A stretch of 64,000 nt of DNA. Origin: Fimbriimonadaceae bacterium (lineage in GTDB: Bacteria; Armatimonadota; Fimbriimonadia; Fimbriimonadales; Fimbriimonadaceae). The stretch lies in the NCBI GenBank assembly GCA_026129685.1, contig JAHCHO010000001.1, positions 1 to 64,000 on the forward strand. Reading direction: 5' to 3'. Each line of letters begins with the position of its first letter. The first letter of the stretch is position 1. Positions 26,051 through 36,053 of this stretch are shown one piece after another. The notes under the pieces were generated by a model that saw only the letters and a program-made list of their open reading frames with translations, was not told where the DNA came from and did not search any database. The position numbers were made by a program, and so were the translations under genes.

Positions 26051-26526
26051 GCGAAGGGGGTCCTCCCGTCCTAGCCCCGACAAAGTTGCTCCTCGCCTTG
26101 GGGAACGACCTGCTCGGCGACGACGGCATCGGCCCCTTGATCGCGCGAGTGGTCGCGGCCCAGGTCGGGCCGGAGGTCGAAGTGGTCGAGTCGGGTGAGG
26201 CCGGGCTCGCCCTCCTCGAACTGCTGATCGGCTACGAGGGCGCCGTCATCGTGGACGCGATCCAGACGGCCGAACATCCGGTCGGGACGGTCCTCGTGTT
26301 CGGGCGAGACGATTTCCGGCGGGTCGTCGGCCCTTCGGCGCATTACGCCGGCTTGCCCGAGGTCTTCGACCTGGCCGAGCGGCTCAACCTCTCCATGCCA
26401 AGAGACCTCTGGGTGGTGGCGGTCGAGGTCGCGAACCCGTTCGACTTTGCCGAGACGCCGTGTGCGGAGGTCCGGGCGGCGATCCCGGCGGCGGCGGCGC
26501 GCGTCCGGGAGCTTCTAGGCGAGTAG
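26047..26526 (+). CDS. Hydrogenase maturation endopeptidase for the group 3c enzyme
   Basis: A 159-residue HyaD/HycI-family protease. [15 protein letters not shown] (about 15-29) and [12 protein letters not shown] are the metal-site motifs, and [10 protein letters not shown] is in the position of the third conserved His. A GTG start at 26047 gives a GTGA overlap with mvhA and a short N-terminal extension ([11 protein letters not shown]) before the first strand; an internal start is possible. It closes the hdr-mvh operon and overlaps the convergent DUF1501 gene by 12 bases. Confidence 0.9.
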   Translation: MSEGGPPVLAPTKLLLALGNDLLGDDGIGPLIARVVAAQVGPEVEVVESGEAGLALLELLIGYEGAVIVDAIQTAEHPVGTVLVFGRDDFRRVVGPSAHYAGLPEVFDLAERLNLSMPRDLWVVAVEVANPFDFAETPCAEVRAAIPAAAARVRELLGE

Positions 26527-28074
26527 ATCGCGCACCACGTGGCCGTGGACATCGGTGATGCGGAAGTCGCGCCCCTGGTAGCGGTAAGTCAGCTTCGTGT
26601 GGTCGATGCCCAACTGGTTTAGGATCGTGGCGTTGAGGTCGTGGATGTGGACCGCGCCGGGGGTGAGTTCGTCCTCCGTCGGGTTGATGATCGCCCCGTC
26701 CTTATCCACGATGTTGTAGCAGAAGTCGTCGGTGTGCCCGTAGGTGATCCCTGGCTTCACCCCGCCACCCGCCATCCACATCGTGTAGCACCGCGGGTGG
26801 TGATCCCGGCCGTAATTCTCGCGGGTGAGGGCCCCCTGACAGTAGACCGTTCGGCCAAATTCGCCGCCCCATACGACGAGCGTATCGTCCAGCAACCCAC
26901 GGTTCTTGAGATCCTTGATGAGTCCGGCGCACGCCTGATCCACGTCCTTGCACTGCATGGGCAGGTCGCCGGTTAGGTTGCCGTGCTGATCCCAACCTCG
27001 GTGCCAGATTTGGATGAAACGCACGCCCCGTTCGGCGAGACGACGCGCGAGAAGGCAGTTCGCGGCGAAGGTGCCGGGGGTCTTGGCGTCATCTCCGTAG
27101 AGCGCGATCGTGTCCTCGGACTCCTTGGACAGGTCCATCAGTTCGGGGACGCTCGTCTGGAGGCGGTAGGCCATCTCGTATTGGGCGATGCGGGCGGCAA
27201 TCTCGGGGTCCCCGAAGTGGTCGAGTTGCTTCTGGTTGAGGCGCGCCACGTCGTCCAGCATCTCGCGGCGCGTGCCCCGGTCCATGCCGTGCGGGTCGTT
27301 GAGGTAGAGGACCGGGTCGCCGGCGGACCGCAATGAGACGCCTTGGTATTCGCTGGGCAAGAAGCCCGTTCCCCAGAGCCGGTTGTAGAGGGCCTGGTCC
27401 ACTTTGCCGGACGACACCTTCGCGTGCAGCACGACGTAGGTCGGCAGGTCTTCATTTTCCGAACCGAGGCCGTAGCTGACCCAAGCCCCCATGCTCGGGC
27501 GACCAGGAAGTTGGCTTCCGGTCTGAATGAAGGTGACGGCGGGATCGTGGTTGATCGCGTCGGTCCACATCGAGCGGATGACGCAGAGCTCCTTGACGAC
27601 GGTCGCGGTGTGCGGAAGCAGTTCGCTCACCCACACGCCGTCCGCATTGTTGTCGTGCCTTTGGAACTTGTAGCGGGAGGGCGCGATCGGGAAGCGGGTC
27701 TGGCCGCTCGTCATCGTGGTGAGCCGCTGGCCTCGTCGTATCTCCTCCGGAAGGTCCGAGTCGAACTTTTCGTCCAGCTTCGGCTTGTAGTCCCAAAGAT
27801 CGATTTGGCTAGGGCCACCATTCATGAACAGGTAGATAACGCGCTTCGCCTTCGGTGCGAAGTGCGGAATACCGGGGAGTCCGGGTTTGGCTTTGCCGCG
27901 CGGCCCGGTCTGGCCACCCATCGCCGCGAAGATCTGGTCCGCCGCCATCAGTCCACCGCCGATGCCGGCCCCGCGCAACAGGGTGTGCAGGGCGGCGGTG
28001 CCGACGCCGAGGGCGGTGCGTCCGAAGAGCTGGCGTCGAGTGAGAAGCAGTTCGTGTTCGCGGCGGGGGTCCAT
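26515..28074 (-). CDS. DUF1501 family secreted protein (Tat-type leader)
   Basis: A 519-residue protein of the DUF1501 family, sulfatase-like in fold and abundant in planctomycetes and relatives. The N-terminus has [18 protein letters not shown] (12-29), a Tat-like twin-arginine leader. [18 protein letters not shown] is the hallmark opening of the domain, and [10 protein letters not shown] and GEFGRT follow. The ATG at 28074 was chosen because the leader begins there. It lies 8 bases after the DUF1549/DUF1553 gene, with which DUF1501 genes usually pair. Substrate unknown. Confidence 0.88.
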   Translation of the reverse strand: MDPRREHELLLTRRQLFGRTALGVGTAALHTLLRGAGIGGGLMAADQIFAAMGGQTGPRGKAKPGLPGIPHFAPKAKRVIYLFMNGGPSQIDLWDYKPKLDEKFDSDLPEEIRRGQRLTTMTSGQTRFPIAPSRYKFQRHDNNADGVWVSELLPHTATVVKELCVIRSMWTDAINHDPAVTFIQTGSQLPGRPSMGAWVSYGLGSENEDLPTYVVLHAKVSSGKVDQALYNRLWGTGFLPSEYQGVSLRSAGDPVLYLNDPHGMDRGTRREMLDDVARLNQKQLDHFGDPEIAARIAQYEMAYRLQTSVPELMDLSKESEDTIALYGDDAKTPGTFAANCLLARRLAERGVRFIQIWHRGWDQHGNLTGDLPMQCKDVDQACAGLIKDLKNRGLLDDTLVVWGGEFGRTVYCQGALTRENYGRDHHPRCYTMWMAGGGVKPGITYGHTDDFCYNIVDKDGAIINPTEDELTPGAVHIHDLNATILNQLGIDHTKLTYRYQGRDFRITDVHGHVVRDLLA

Positions 28075-28082
28075 ACGGTCTC

Positions 28083-31049
28083 TCAATGCTGGGTCAAGAA
28101 CTCGTCGGTGTTCATCAAGGTGGAGCAGACGAGGGTCCAAGCGGCGTGCTCGACGGCGGGGAGGGTCGCATCGCGCGGAGAATCCCCCACGCTGAGAACC
28201 CCTTCCGCCCTCTCGGGCGCTTCGGCGAAACGCGCGCGGTACCGAACGAGGGCCCTGGTCAGCAGGGCCTTCTCCTCCAGGGTCGGGAGTCGGCCGGAGG
28301 TCCGCTCAAAGACCCAGGAGAGGCGAGCGTCGTCGCCGGGAGCAGAACGGATCGCGCGCTCGGCAAGGGTGCGGGCGGCCTCGAAATAGGCGGGCTCGTT
28401 GAGCGTCACCAAGGCCTGCAACGGGGTGTTCGTCCGACCGCGTCGCACCGAGCAGGCCTCACGCATCGGGGCGTCGAAAGTCAGCATCGTGGGATGCGGA
28501 CTCGTCCGCTTCCAGAACAGGTACAAACTTCTTCGATAGATGTCTGCGCCCTTATCCTGAACATATCGCGCGGTGTTACTGTCGGCGAAGGCGACGGCCT
28601 CCCAGAGTCCGGATGGCTGGTACGGCCGGAATCCCTTCCCGCCGGGCTTTTCGACGAGGAGACCGGACACGAAGAGGGCTTGATCGCGCAGAACCTCGGC
28701 GTCGAGGCGGAAGCGAGGGCCGCGCGAGACGAGCCGGTTTTCCGGGTCCTTCGTGTGCTTCGCCTTCGAAACGGTGGCGGCCTGGCGGAAGGCCGCGGAG
28801 CCGAGCAACAACCGATGAAGGTCCTTCACGCTCCATCCGTCCTCGACGAACCGCACGGCGAGGGTGTCGAGCAGTTCCGGATGACTCGGCCACTCGCCCT
28901 GATTCCCGAAGTCTTCGGCGGTTTTAACCAATCCGGTACCGAAGTGCTGTTGCCAAATCCGGTTGACGAACACGCGCGCGACCAAGGGGTTGTTCGGTCG
29001 GATCATCCACTGGGCCAAACCGAGACGGTTCTTCGGCTCGTAGGGCGACAAGGATCCAAGCGCGGCGGGAACGGCGCGCGAAACGCGCTGCGCGGGCATA
29101 TCGTACTGGCCCCGCTTGAGCACGAACGCCGGGCGAGGCGAGGGGGCCTCTTCGGCCACCAGCGTCTGCGGGATCATGGCATCGAGGTCGCGAATCTTCG
29201 TCCGCAGGACCCGGTATCGAACGGCGACCGGCGTTTCGGGACCCGACTCCAGATAGAGGCGGCGCAAGTCGGGCAGGTTCCTTTCGCGAAGGGACGGGAA
29301 ACTCAGCGCGAACGCCACGTCCGCCATGCGGCGGGAGGTCGGGTCGCCGACCGTCAGGGCCACCCCGTCTCCGCCGCCGCTGTTGACGATCTTGATCAGG
29401 AGGTCGTTGTTGCCCGCGTTGAGGTCGATTGCCAGCCGATCCTGGTCAACCGCCGGCGCACGGAGCACTTTCTGGTCGTGGACCAACTTGCCGTTCACCC
29501 AGACGCGGATGCCGTCGTCACTCCCGAGCCCGACGTCCAGCTTTCGCGGCGCCGAGGCGTGAACCGAGCCGAAGAGGTAGGCGGCGGCGTTTTCCTTGCC
29601 GACCACGTTCCCGACCACGACGCCCGTCCTCAGTTCGAACGGACGGCGGTCGATCTTGACCTCCGGCCCGCCGGGATCGGGGCCGAAGTCCTGCGCGAAC
29701 GCCTCGTCGAAGGTCTTGGCCTCGTAGGGTCCGGCGACCTCCCACTTGCCGAGCTCGACCGGGACGGGCTTCTGGGCCAGGAGCCACCTTTCGGCCGTAC
29801 CGCTGTCGACGCCCTGCTCGATCGCCGCGACCTCGCCTTGCAGCCGGTCCATTTCCTCCGCCTGCTCCGGCGTCGGGGCCTTGGCGACGGGGCCAGGTAG
29901 AAGAGCGTTGCCGTCGAGCGGCGCGTCGGCGGTGCTGTTGAAGAAGGCGTAGAGCGAATAGTAGTCCTTCTGGCTGATCGGGTCGTACTTGTGGTCGTGG
30001 CACTTGGCGCAACCCACGGTCAAGCCGAGGAAGACGGTGCTGGTGGTATCCACCCGGTCGAAGGTGTTCTTGGCCTGGAACTCAGCCTCGATGGCCCCGC
30101 CCTCAGAGGTCGTCGGGTTCATCCGGACGTAGCCGGTGGCGATGCGCTGCTCGGTCGTCGGCTTGGGCAGGAGGTCGCCCGCGAGTTGCCAGAGGGTGAA
30201 GCGGTCGAACGGGAGGTCTTCGTTGAACGCCCGCACCACCCAGTCGCGGTACGGGTAGATCGAGCGCTCGTTGTCAAGGTGGAGCCCGTGGGTATCGCCG
30301 TAGCGAACCGCGTCGAGCCAGTATCGCGCCTGATGCTCGCCGTAACGCGGACTGGCCAAGTACCGGTCCACCATCGCCTCATAGGCCTTCGGCGAACGAT
30401 CTTCGAGGTAGGCGCGAATCTCTTCCGGGGTCGGTGGCAGTCCGGTGAGCGTGAGGGCGACGCGCCGGATCAGGGTGCGTCGGTCGGCCTCCGGCTCGGG
30501 CCTCAGGTTGGCGGCCTCGAGTCGCGCGAGAACGAAGCGATCCACGTCGTTTCGAACCCAGGCGGCGTCGCGCACGATCGGTAGCGGAGCCTTAGTCGGC
30601 GGTCGAAACGCCCAGTGTTGCGTGTACTGGGCGCCTTGCGCGATCCACGCTCGGATGGTCTGCTTCTGCGCATCGGTGAGGGGCTTGACGTCGCTGTGGA
30701 CGGGCGGCATGCGCATTCCATCCTCTTTGGCCGATATCCTCATCCAGACTTTCGAGGCGTCCGGGTTCCCGGGGACGATCGCGGGGCCACCCTCGCGCTT
30801 GGCGGTCGCGCCAGCGAAGGAGTCCAAGCGCAACCCCGCCATCACGGTGGCGGCGTCCGGACCGTGGCACTTGAAGCACGTTTCGCTTAGGATCGGCTTG
30901 ACGTCGCGGTTGAAATCAACGGTCGGCAGAGGCTTCGAAGGCGGCGGTTTGGGTTTGCTCTTCTGCGACAGGGATAGGGACGCCCCGGCGAGGGCGCCCG
31001 CCAACGCGAACGCGGCGCACGCACCGCCGATCCAAGTACCACGCTTCAT
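28083..31049 (-). CDS. PSCyt1-DUF1549-DUF1553 (planctomycete-type) secreted cytochrome protein
   Basis: A 988-residue exported protein. A signal-like hydrophobic stretch (7-28) and a Lys/Pro-rich spacer precede a cytochrome domain with heme site CFKCH at 58-62. DUF1549 follows ([14 protein letters not shown] near residue 250), then an inserted beta-rich segment (about 445-590: [13 protein letters not shown] ... [16 protein letters not shown]) that resembles PA14/carbohydrate-binding modules. Finally DUF1553 ([20 protein letters not shown] near 670; [19 protein letters not shown] near 870). Members are thought to act with DUF1501 partners on complex polymers, but no activity has been demonstrated here. 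Confidence 0.9.
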   Translation of the reverse strand: MKRGTWIGGACAAFALAGALAGASLSLSQKSKPKPPPSKPLPTVDFNRDVKPILSETCFKCHGPDAATVMAGLRLDSFAGATAKREGGPAIVPGNPDASKVWMRISAKEDGMRMPPVHSDVKPLTDAQKQTIRAWIAQGAQYTQHWAFRPPTKAPLPIVRDAAWVRNDVDRFVLARLEAANLRPEPEADRRTLIRRVALTLTGLPPTPEEIRAYLEDRSPKAYEAMVDRYLASPRYGEHQARYWLDAVRYGDTHGLHLDNERSIYPYRDWVVRAFNEDLPFDRFTLWQLAGDLLPKPTTEQRIATGYVRMNPTTSEGGAIEAEFQAKNTFDRVDTTSTVFLGLTVGCAKCHDHKYDPISQKDYYSLYAFFNSTADAPLDGNALLPGPVAKAPTPEQAEEMDRLQGEVAAIEQGVDSGTAERWLLAQKPVPVELGKWEVAGPYEAKTFDEAFAQDFGPDPGGPEVKIDRRPFELRTGVVVGNVVGKENAAAYLFGSVHASAPRKLDVGLGSDDGIRVWVNGKLVHDQKVLRAPAVDQDRLAIDLNAGNNDLLIKIVNSGGGDGVALTVGDPTSRRMADVAFALSFPSLRERNLPDLRRLYLESGPETPVAVRYRVLRTKIRDLDAMIPQTLVAEEAPSPRPAFVLKRGQYDMPAQRVSRAVPAALGSLSPYEPKNRLGLAQWMIRPNNPLVARVFVNRIWQQHFGTGLVKTAEDFGNQGEWPSHPELLDTLAVRFVEDGWSVKDLHRLLLGSAAFRQAATVSKAKHTKDPENRLVSRGPRFRLDAEVLRDQALFVSGLLVEKPGGKGFRPYQPSGLWEAVAFADSNTARYVQDKGADIYRRSLYLFWKRTSPHPTMLTFDAPMREACSVRRGRTNTPLQALVTLNEPAYFEAARTLAERAIRSAPGDDARLSWVFERTSGRLPTLEEKALLTRALVRYRARFAEAPERAEGVLSVGDSPRDATLPAVEHAAWTLVCSTLMNTDEFLTQH

Positions 31050-31208
31050 TGCAGCCAGCCCGCTCCCACGCGCGCGGGAATGACGCCCATTGTAGCGCGA
31101 GGTCGGCCCGAATCCGACCTTGCGGGAGAGAAACCACGGTCGGACCGGGGTCGCCTCGGCCGGGCAAGGGTGGCCCGATGCGGGCAATCGGGCGGGGGAT
31201 TGGTCAAA

Positions 31209-32558
31209 ATGCCGTTCATTGCCATGAGTCAACGTTGCGCCATCGCTCTGTTCTTCGCCCTGGGGTCGGTGCTCGCTCAGGCCCAGGAGGCCAAACCGGC
31301 ACCGCCGCCGAGGACGGACGTCGCGATCGTCGGGGCACGGATCGAGGTCGGGAACGGCCGGACGATCGCCAAAGGCACGGTGATCGTGCGCGACGGGAAG
31401 ATCACCGAGGTCACGCCGGGAACGAAGGCGCCCGCAGGGATGGCGGTCGTCGTCGCGGACGGGATGGTGCTGTATCCCGGGTTCATCGATGGCTTCACGA
31501 CTCGGGGCGTGAAGGCCGCACCGACACCGAGCGAGGACGGACGACCGGACGCGGTGAACACCGCCCCGCCCACCATGTGGATCGGCAACCGCAAGGGCAT
31601 CACCGCCGAGTGGAGGGCCGCCTCCAACCTTGATCTGGATCGGGACGAGACGGCCTACAAGGCGGGTCTTACGACGGCGCTGATCACGCCGGGCCGCGGG
31701 TTTTTCCGGGGTACCGGAGCGGTGGTGGACCTGCTACCGTCAACGGTCGAGGATCGGGTGATCGTCCCCGAATTCGGAATGGGGTTCTCGTTTCGGGGTG
31801 GCGGAGGCCAAGGCTACCCGGGCAACATTCTCGGGTTCATCGCGCTGATGCGCCAGACGCTTTTCGACGCCCGGGCCTTGGCGCAAGGCGCGCCGCTGGA
31901 CCCCGAGCCCGGCGACGACAAGAAGCCGGCTTGGATGGCTTCGCTCGAAGCGCTCATCCCGCTCGTCGAGGGACGGCAACCGGCGGTTTTCGACGTTAGC
32001 CTCGACCGGGAAATTCTGCGGGCGTTCCGGCTGGCGGACGAATTCGGGTTCAAGGTGGTGGTCGCCGGCGGGCGGGACGCGTACCTCGTGGCGGACGCTT
32101 TGGCCAAGCGGAGGGTTCCGGTGATGCTGAACCCGGCCCTTGCGACAGAGCCTGACCTCGACCCTCCCGCGCAAGGCGTCGCACTCGCCGACCAAACGCC
32201 GATGGAGTTCCGCAAGGAGCGCCACGCCAAATGGGAGGAGCAGGCGCGCGGCGCCGAGACGCTGGCCAAAGCCGGGGTCGCGTTCGCGTTCTCGTCGGAG
32301 GGAGACGCCTTGAGCGACTTTCTCGGCAACGTGCGAGCCCTGGTCAAGCGGGGGTTGCCGAAGCCGACCGCGCTACGAGCCCTGACGCTCGGAGCGGCGG
32401 AGATTCTGGGAATCGCCGACCGAACAGGATCGGTCGAGGTGGGTAAGCGAGCGAATCTGGTGCTGATGAGCGGCGATTTCGACAACGAGAAGAGCGAGGT
32501 CCGGAAGGTGTGGATCGACGGGCGCTCCCTGTACGAAGCCAAGGAGGCGGGCAAGTGA
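31209..32558 (+). CDS. Secreted amidohydrolase-family protein lacking the N-terminal HxH
   Basis: A 449-residue protein with signal peptide (residues 6-26, ...SVLAQAQEA). The small beta-sandwich opening (VAIVGARIEVGNGRTIAKGTVIVRDGKI) and the closing LTLGAAEILGIADRTGSVEVGKRANLVL are amidohydrolase-superfamily features. In the place of the metal-binding D-x-H-x-H is FIDGFTTRG, so both first-strand histidines are missing and hydrolase activity is doubtful. A 159-base divergent spacer separates it from the DUF1549 gene. GTGA couples it to the next gene, a two-unit homologue. ATG at 31209 has GGGGGA upstream; ATG at 31224 is the alternative. Confidence 0.82.
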   Translation: MPFIAMSQRCAIALFFALGSVLAQAQEAKPAPPPRTDVAIVGARIEVGNGRTIAKGTVIVRDGKITEVTPGTKAPAGMAVVVADGMVLYPGFIDGFTTRGVKAAPTPSEDGRPDAVNTAPPTMWIGNRKGITAEWRAASNLDLDRDETAYKAGLTTALITPGRGFFRGTGAVVDLLPSTVEDRVIVPEFGMGFSFRGGGGQGYPGNILGFIALMRQTLFDARALAQGAPLDPEPGDDKKPAWMASLEALIPLVEGRQPAVFDVSLDREILRAFRLADEFGFKVVVAGGRDAYLVADALAKRRVPVMLNPALATEPDLDPPAQGVALADQTPMEFRKERHAKWEEQARGAETLAKAGVAFAFSSEGDALSDFLGNVRALVKRGLPKPTALRALTLGAAEILGIADRTGSVEVGKRANLVLMSGDFDNEKSEVRKVWIDGRSLYEAKEAGK

Positions 32559-35293
32559 TCAAGCGAACATTGTTTCTTGGGATTTTTGCCGCGATGGGCG
32601 CGATGGCGCTGGCCGACGGCTTCCCCTTTGAGTTGGAGGCGCATCGCAAACCGAAGACGGTCACGAACGGAAACTGCCTTATTCGGGGGGCGCGGGTTCT
32701 AACCGCGACGAAAGGCGTCATCGAGAAGGGCGACATTCTCGTCCGAAACGGCAAGATCGAGGCGATCGGGCCCGGCTTGCGCGCACCGGGAGGATTCAAG
32801 GTCATCGAGGCGGAGGGCAAGGTGGTCGCTCCGGGGATTATCGACGCGCACTCGCACCGCGCCTCGGACGGGACGAACGAGGGCGCGGACAGCATCACCG
32901 CCGAAGTCCGGATCGGCGACGTCCTCAACCTGTCCGCGTTGAACGTGTGGCAGGCCCTCGCCAGCGGGCACACGTCGGCGCTGATTTTGCACGGCAGCGC
33001 GAACGCGGTCGGCGGTCAGAGCCAGGTGATCAAGTACAAGTACAACCGGCCCGCCGAAGAGGCGGTCGTGCCGGACGCGCCGAGGATGATCAAGTTCGCC
33101 CTGGGCGAGAACGTGACCCGCAAGGGCGGCAGCACCGCGAACACGACGCGGTTCCCACGATCGCGCATGGGGGTCGAGGCGCTGTATCGGCGGGCGTTCA
33201 CCGAGGCGAGGGAATATCGGGCAGCGTGGGACGCGTACGACGCCAAGAAGGCGGCGGGCGAGTTCGCCGCGCCCCTGCGGCGCGATCTCCGGCTGGAGAC
33301 TTTGGCGGACATTCTGCGCGGCAAGGTGTGGGTGCAGTGTCACAGTTACCGGTCGGACGAAATGCTGATGATGGTGCGCCTGAGCCAGGAGTTCGGGTTC
33401 AAGATCGGGGCGATGCAGCATGCCCTCGAGGCCTACAAGATCGCACCGGAACTGGCGGCGGCGGGGGTCGGGGTTTCCATCTTCGTGGACAACTGGTCTT
33501 TCAAGCAGGAGGGCTACGACTCGATCCCGTTCAACGCGGCGATCTGCGCGGCGGCGGGGGTGAACGTCTCGATCAACACGGACGGCTTGGCGGGGACGAC
33601 CGCGCTGAACATCGACGCCGCCAAGACGATGCGGTTCGGGGGCTTCACGGAGGAGCAAGCCTTGCGCACGGTCACGATCAACCCGGCCAAGGAACTCGGA
33701 ATCGACCACCGAACGGGCAGCATCGAGGTTGGGAAGGACGCGGACCTCGTCCTGTGGGACGGGCACCCGTTGAGCGTGTACTCGCGGTGCGCGATGACGT
33801 TGGTCGAGGGCGAAGTGTATTTCGAGCGGCGCGACGCCTTCGGCGTGGACCGATCCTCCACCACGAAGACCGTGCTGGACGCGAAGTCGAACAAGGCAGA
33901 AGCGGCTTTGCCGCCCAAAGCGAAGGCCTACGCGATCGTCGGGGCGACGGTCCACCGCGTATCGGGACCGACGATCGTGGGCGGGACGGTGCTTGTGCGC
34001 GACGGGCGCATCGAGGCGGTGGGCGAGCGGGTGCCTATACCGGCGGACGCGACCCGGATCGAAGGCGCCGGGCTTCACGTCTACCCGGGGTTCATCGACG
34101 CGGGGACGACGATCGGCCTCTCCGAGATCTCGGGCATCAATGTGATGGTGGACAACGCCGAGATGGGGAGCTTCCAGCCGGACCTCGATGCCCTGACGGC
34201 GCTGTGGGTCGAGTCGGCGCACTACGGGCCGGCACGGTACAACGGGGTGACGAACGTGTTCACGCGGCCAACGGGCGGAATCATCGCGGGGCAGGGCGCC
34301 ATGATCCACACGGACGGATACACGGTGGAGCAGTTCGGCCTTCAGCGGAAGGCGGCGCTGTACGTCAACCTGCCGGGAGGGGCCGCGCGCTTCGGGCCGC
34401 CCGATCTTTGCTGCGACGTGGTCGACGCGTCGTGGCTACTCGGACTCGGTGGATCGGACCCCGTCGACGCGGGACACGATCATGCCGGAAAGCCCACGAT
34501 CGGCACCGATGCCCTGACCGACGAGCAGTTACGGGCGTTCTACGACATGCTGGGCGGGGCGATGCCTCAACAGCCTCCGGCCGCGCCACAGACCGGGCCG
34601 ACGGCGGGCGAACTCGACGCCTACCTCGACAAGGCGCTGGCCTATTTCGAGTTGCGCAAGAAGGAGCCCTCCACGCCCACCGATCTCCGGTACGAGGCGA
34701 TGGGTCCGTACCTGCGAGGCGAAAGGCCGGTCGTGCTGACGGCACGCAACGCGGCGAGCATTCGGAACGCGGTGGCGTTCGCGAAGAAGTACAAGCTCAA
34801 AGCGATCCTCGCCGGGGCGACCGAGGCCTGGAAGGAAGCGGCGCTGCTCAAGGAAGCGGGGATTCCCGTCCTGATCCCCCCGGCGGGCGAAAGCACCCTC
34901 GGAGCGAACACGCCGGACAACGCTTGGGACCCCTATGACACCCCCTATGCGATTCCAGGGCTGCTCGCCAAGGCGGGGGTGAAGTTCGCGTTCCAGTCGG
35001 GCTCCAGTTCGGAAACGATGAACCTTCCGTGCCGAGTCGGTCAAAGCTGTGCGTACGGACTCAAGCCGGAGGACGCATTGAGGGCGCTGACGCTCTCGGC
35101 GGCGGAGATCTTCGGCGTGGCGGACCGAATCGGCTCGATCGACGCGGGGAAGGTGGCGAACCTCATCGTGACGGACGGCGATCCGTTCGAGATGACGTCG
35201 ACGGTGCGCTACGCGTTCATCGAGGGAACCCCTCGCTCGATGAGCACCAAGCACACGATGCTGCGCGACAAGTACCTGGGCCGAGACCGGTAG
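32555..35293 (+). CDS. Secreted protein with two fused amidohydrolase-family units
   Basis: A 912-residue exported protein made of two amidohydrolase units. Unit 1 (about 35-430) begins CLIRGARVLTATKG and retains IIDAHSHR (HxH at 99 and 101), closing with EVGKDADLVLWDG. Unit 2 (about 465-905) begins AYAIVGATVHRVSG and has FIDAGTTIG, losing both histidines (G517, T519), closing with DAGKVANLIVTDGDP. A hydrophobic leader (3-20) marks export. It resembles imidazolonepropionase-like/prolidase-like periplasmic amidohydrolases. The GTG start is set by GTGA overlap. It ends 4 bases before the convergent lipoprotein gene. Confidence 0.85.
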   Translation: MIKRTLFLGIFAAMGAMALADGFPFELEAHRKPKTVTNGNCLIRGARVLTATKGVIEKGDILVRNGKIEAIGPGLRAPGGFKVIEAEGKVVAPGIIDAHSHRASDGTNEGADSITAEVRIGDVLNLSALNVWQALASGHTSALILHGSANAVGGQSQVIKYKYNRPAEEAVVPDAPRMIKFALGENVTRKGGSTANTTRFPRSRMGVEALYRRAFTEAREYRAAWDAYDAKKAAGEFAAPLRRDLRLETLADILRGKVWVQCHSYRSDEMLMMVRLSQEFGFKIGAMQHALEAYKIAPELAAAGVGVSIFVDNWSFKQEGYDSIPFNAAICAAAGVNVSINTDGLAGTTALNIDAAKTMRFGGFTEEQALRTVTINPAKELGIDHRTGSIEVGKDADLVLWDGHPLSVYSRCAMTLVEGEVYFERRDAFGVDRSSTTKTVLDAKSNKAEAALPPKAKAYAIVGATVHRVSGPTIVGGTVLVRDGRIEAVGERVPIPADATRIEGAGLHVYPGFIDAGTTIGLSEISGINVMVDNAEMGSFQPDLDALTALWVESAHYGPARYNGVTNVFTRPTGGIIAGQGAMIHTDGYTVEQFGLQRKAALYVNLPGGAARFGPPDLCCDVVDASWLLGLGGSDPVDAGHDHAGKPTIGTDALTDEQLRAFYDMLGGAMPQQPPAAPQTGPTAGELDAYLDKALAYFELRKKEPSTPTDLRYEAMGPYLRGERPVVLTARNAASIRNAVAFAKKYKLKAILAGATEAWKEAALLKEAGIPVLIPPAGESTLGANTPDNAWDPYDTPYAIPGLLAKAGVKFAFQSGSSSETMNLPCRVGQSCAYGLKPEDALRALTLSAAEIFGVADRIGSIDAGKVANLIVTDGDPFEMTSTVRYAFIEGTPRSMSTKHTMLRDKYLGRDR

Positions 35294-35297
35294 TCGC

Positions 35298-36053
35298 CTA
35301 GACGCGAATCTCTTTTTGAGCCGCTCCGAGTCGGCGCTGGGTCGCCTGACCGGCGAGGTCGTCGCGACCGGCACGGCGGTAGAGGGCGGCGGCGGCGCGC
35401 CAGGCCCGCGCGATATGCGCGGGCTTGGCCATAAAGAACGCCTTGCCCGCTTCGGTGTTCTCGTTCACGATGGTTCGCTCGTGTTGGCGGATGGCCGCGA
35501 CGAGGAGGTCGGCAAGCTCCTTGTCCTTGTTCTGGTTCTGCGCGGCGGGGACGATCTCGTAGAGGACGGCGGGAAGGATCGGGGCGGTTTCTTGATCCGG
35601 AACGCCGAACACGCCCCGCGCGACTTGGATCGCCTCGTCCACCCGGCGGAGATGGGCGAGGGCTTGGGCCAGACGGAGAGAGGAGTTCACGCGCGCGTCG
35701 TCGTTTTTCGCCACCGCGAGAGCCCGTCGAAAGAGAATCTCGGCCTCTTTCCACCGCTGGGCGGTGCGGAACACCTGACCGTATGCGAAAGCCTGCTCGT
35801 CGGGCACCTTGCCCACCTGCACGTGGGAGACGAGGTCGTCCGCGCGCTTCCTCGTGTAAGCCTGGGCTTGCGCCTCGGAGATCTCGCCGGTTTCGACCCG
35901 GGCGGACGCGGCGTCCCAGGCCCATTTCACGGCGCGATCCAGCACTTCCGGGGCTACCACACCGACCTCGCTGGGGTCGTTCGGGTCGGGGGGAGGGGCC
36001 ACCTTGCATCCTCCCACCACCAGGAGGACACCCGCGAGCCACGCGTACCTCAT
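35298..36053 (-). CDS. Lipoprotein with helical (TPR-like) repeats
   Basis: A 251-residue predicted lipoprotein: hydrophobic leader with lipobox VVGGC and lipidated C16. The remainder is Ala/Arg-rich alpha-helical with TPR-like periodicity (FRTAQRWKEAEILFRRALAVAKND near 95-118; SLRLAQALAHLRRVDEAIQVARG follows). No enzymatic motif. It is coupled by ATGA to the preceding pyrC' gene, although a link to pyrimidine synthesis is not obvious. Function unknown; a scaffold or envelope-assembly role would fit. Confidence 0.75.
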   Translation of the reverse strand: MRYAWLAGVLLVVGGCKVAPPPDPNDPSEVGVVAPEVLDRAVKWAWDAASARVETGEISEAQAQAYTRKRADDLVSHVQVGKVPDEQAFAYGQVFRTAQRWKEAEILFRRALAVAKNDDARVNSSLRLAQALAHLRRVDEAIQVARGVFGVPDQETAPILPAVLYEIVPAAQNQNKDKELADLLVAAIRQHERTIVNENTEAGKAFFMAKPAHIARAWRAAAALYRRAGRDDLAGQATQRRLGAAQKEIRV

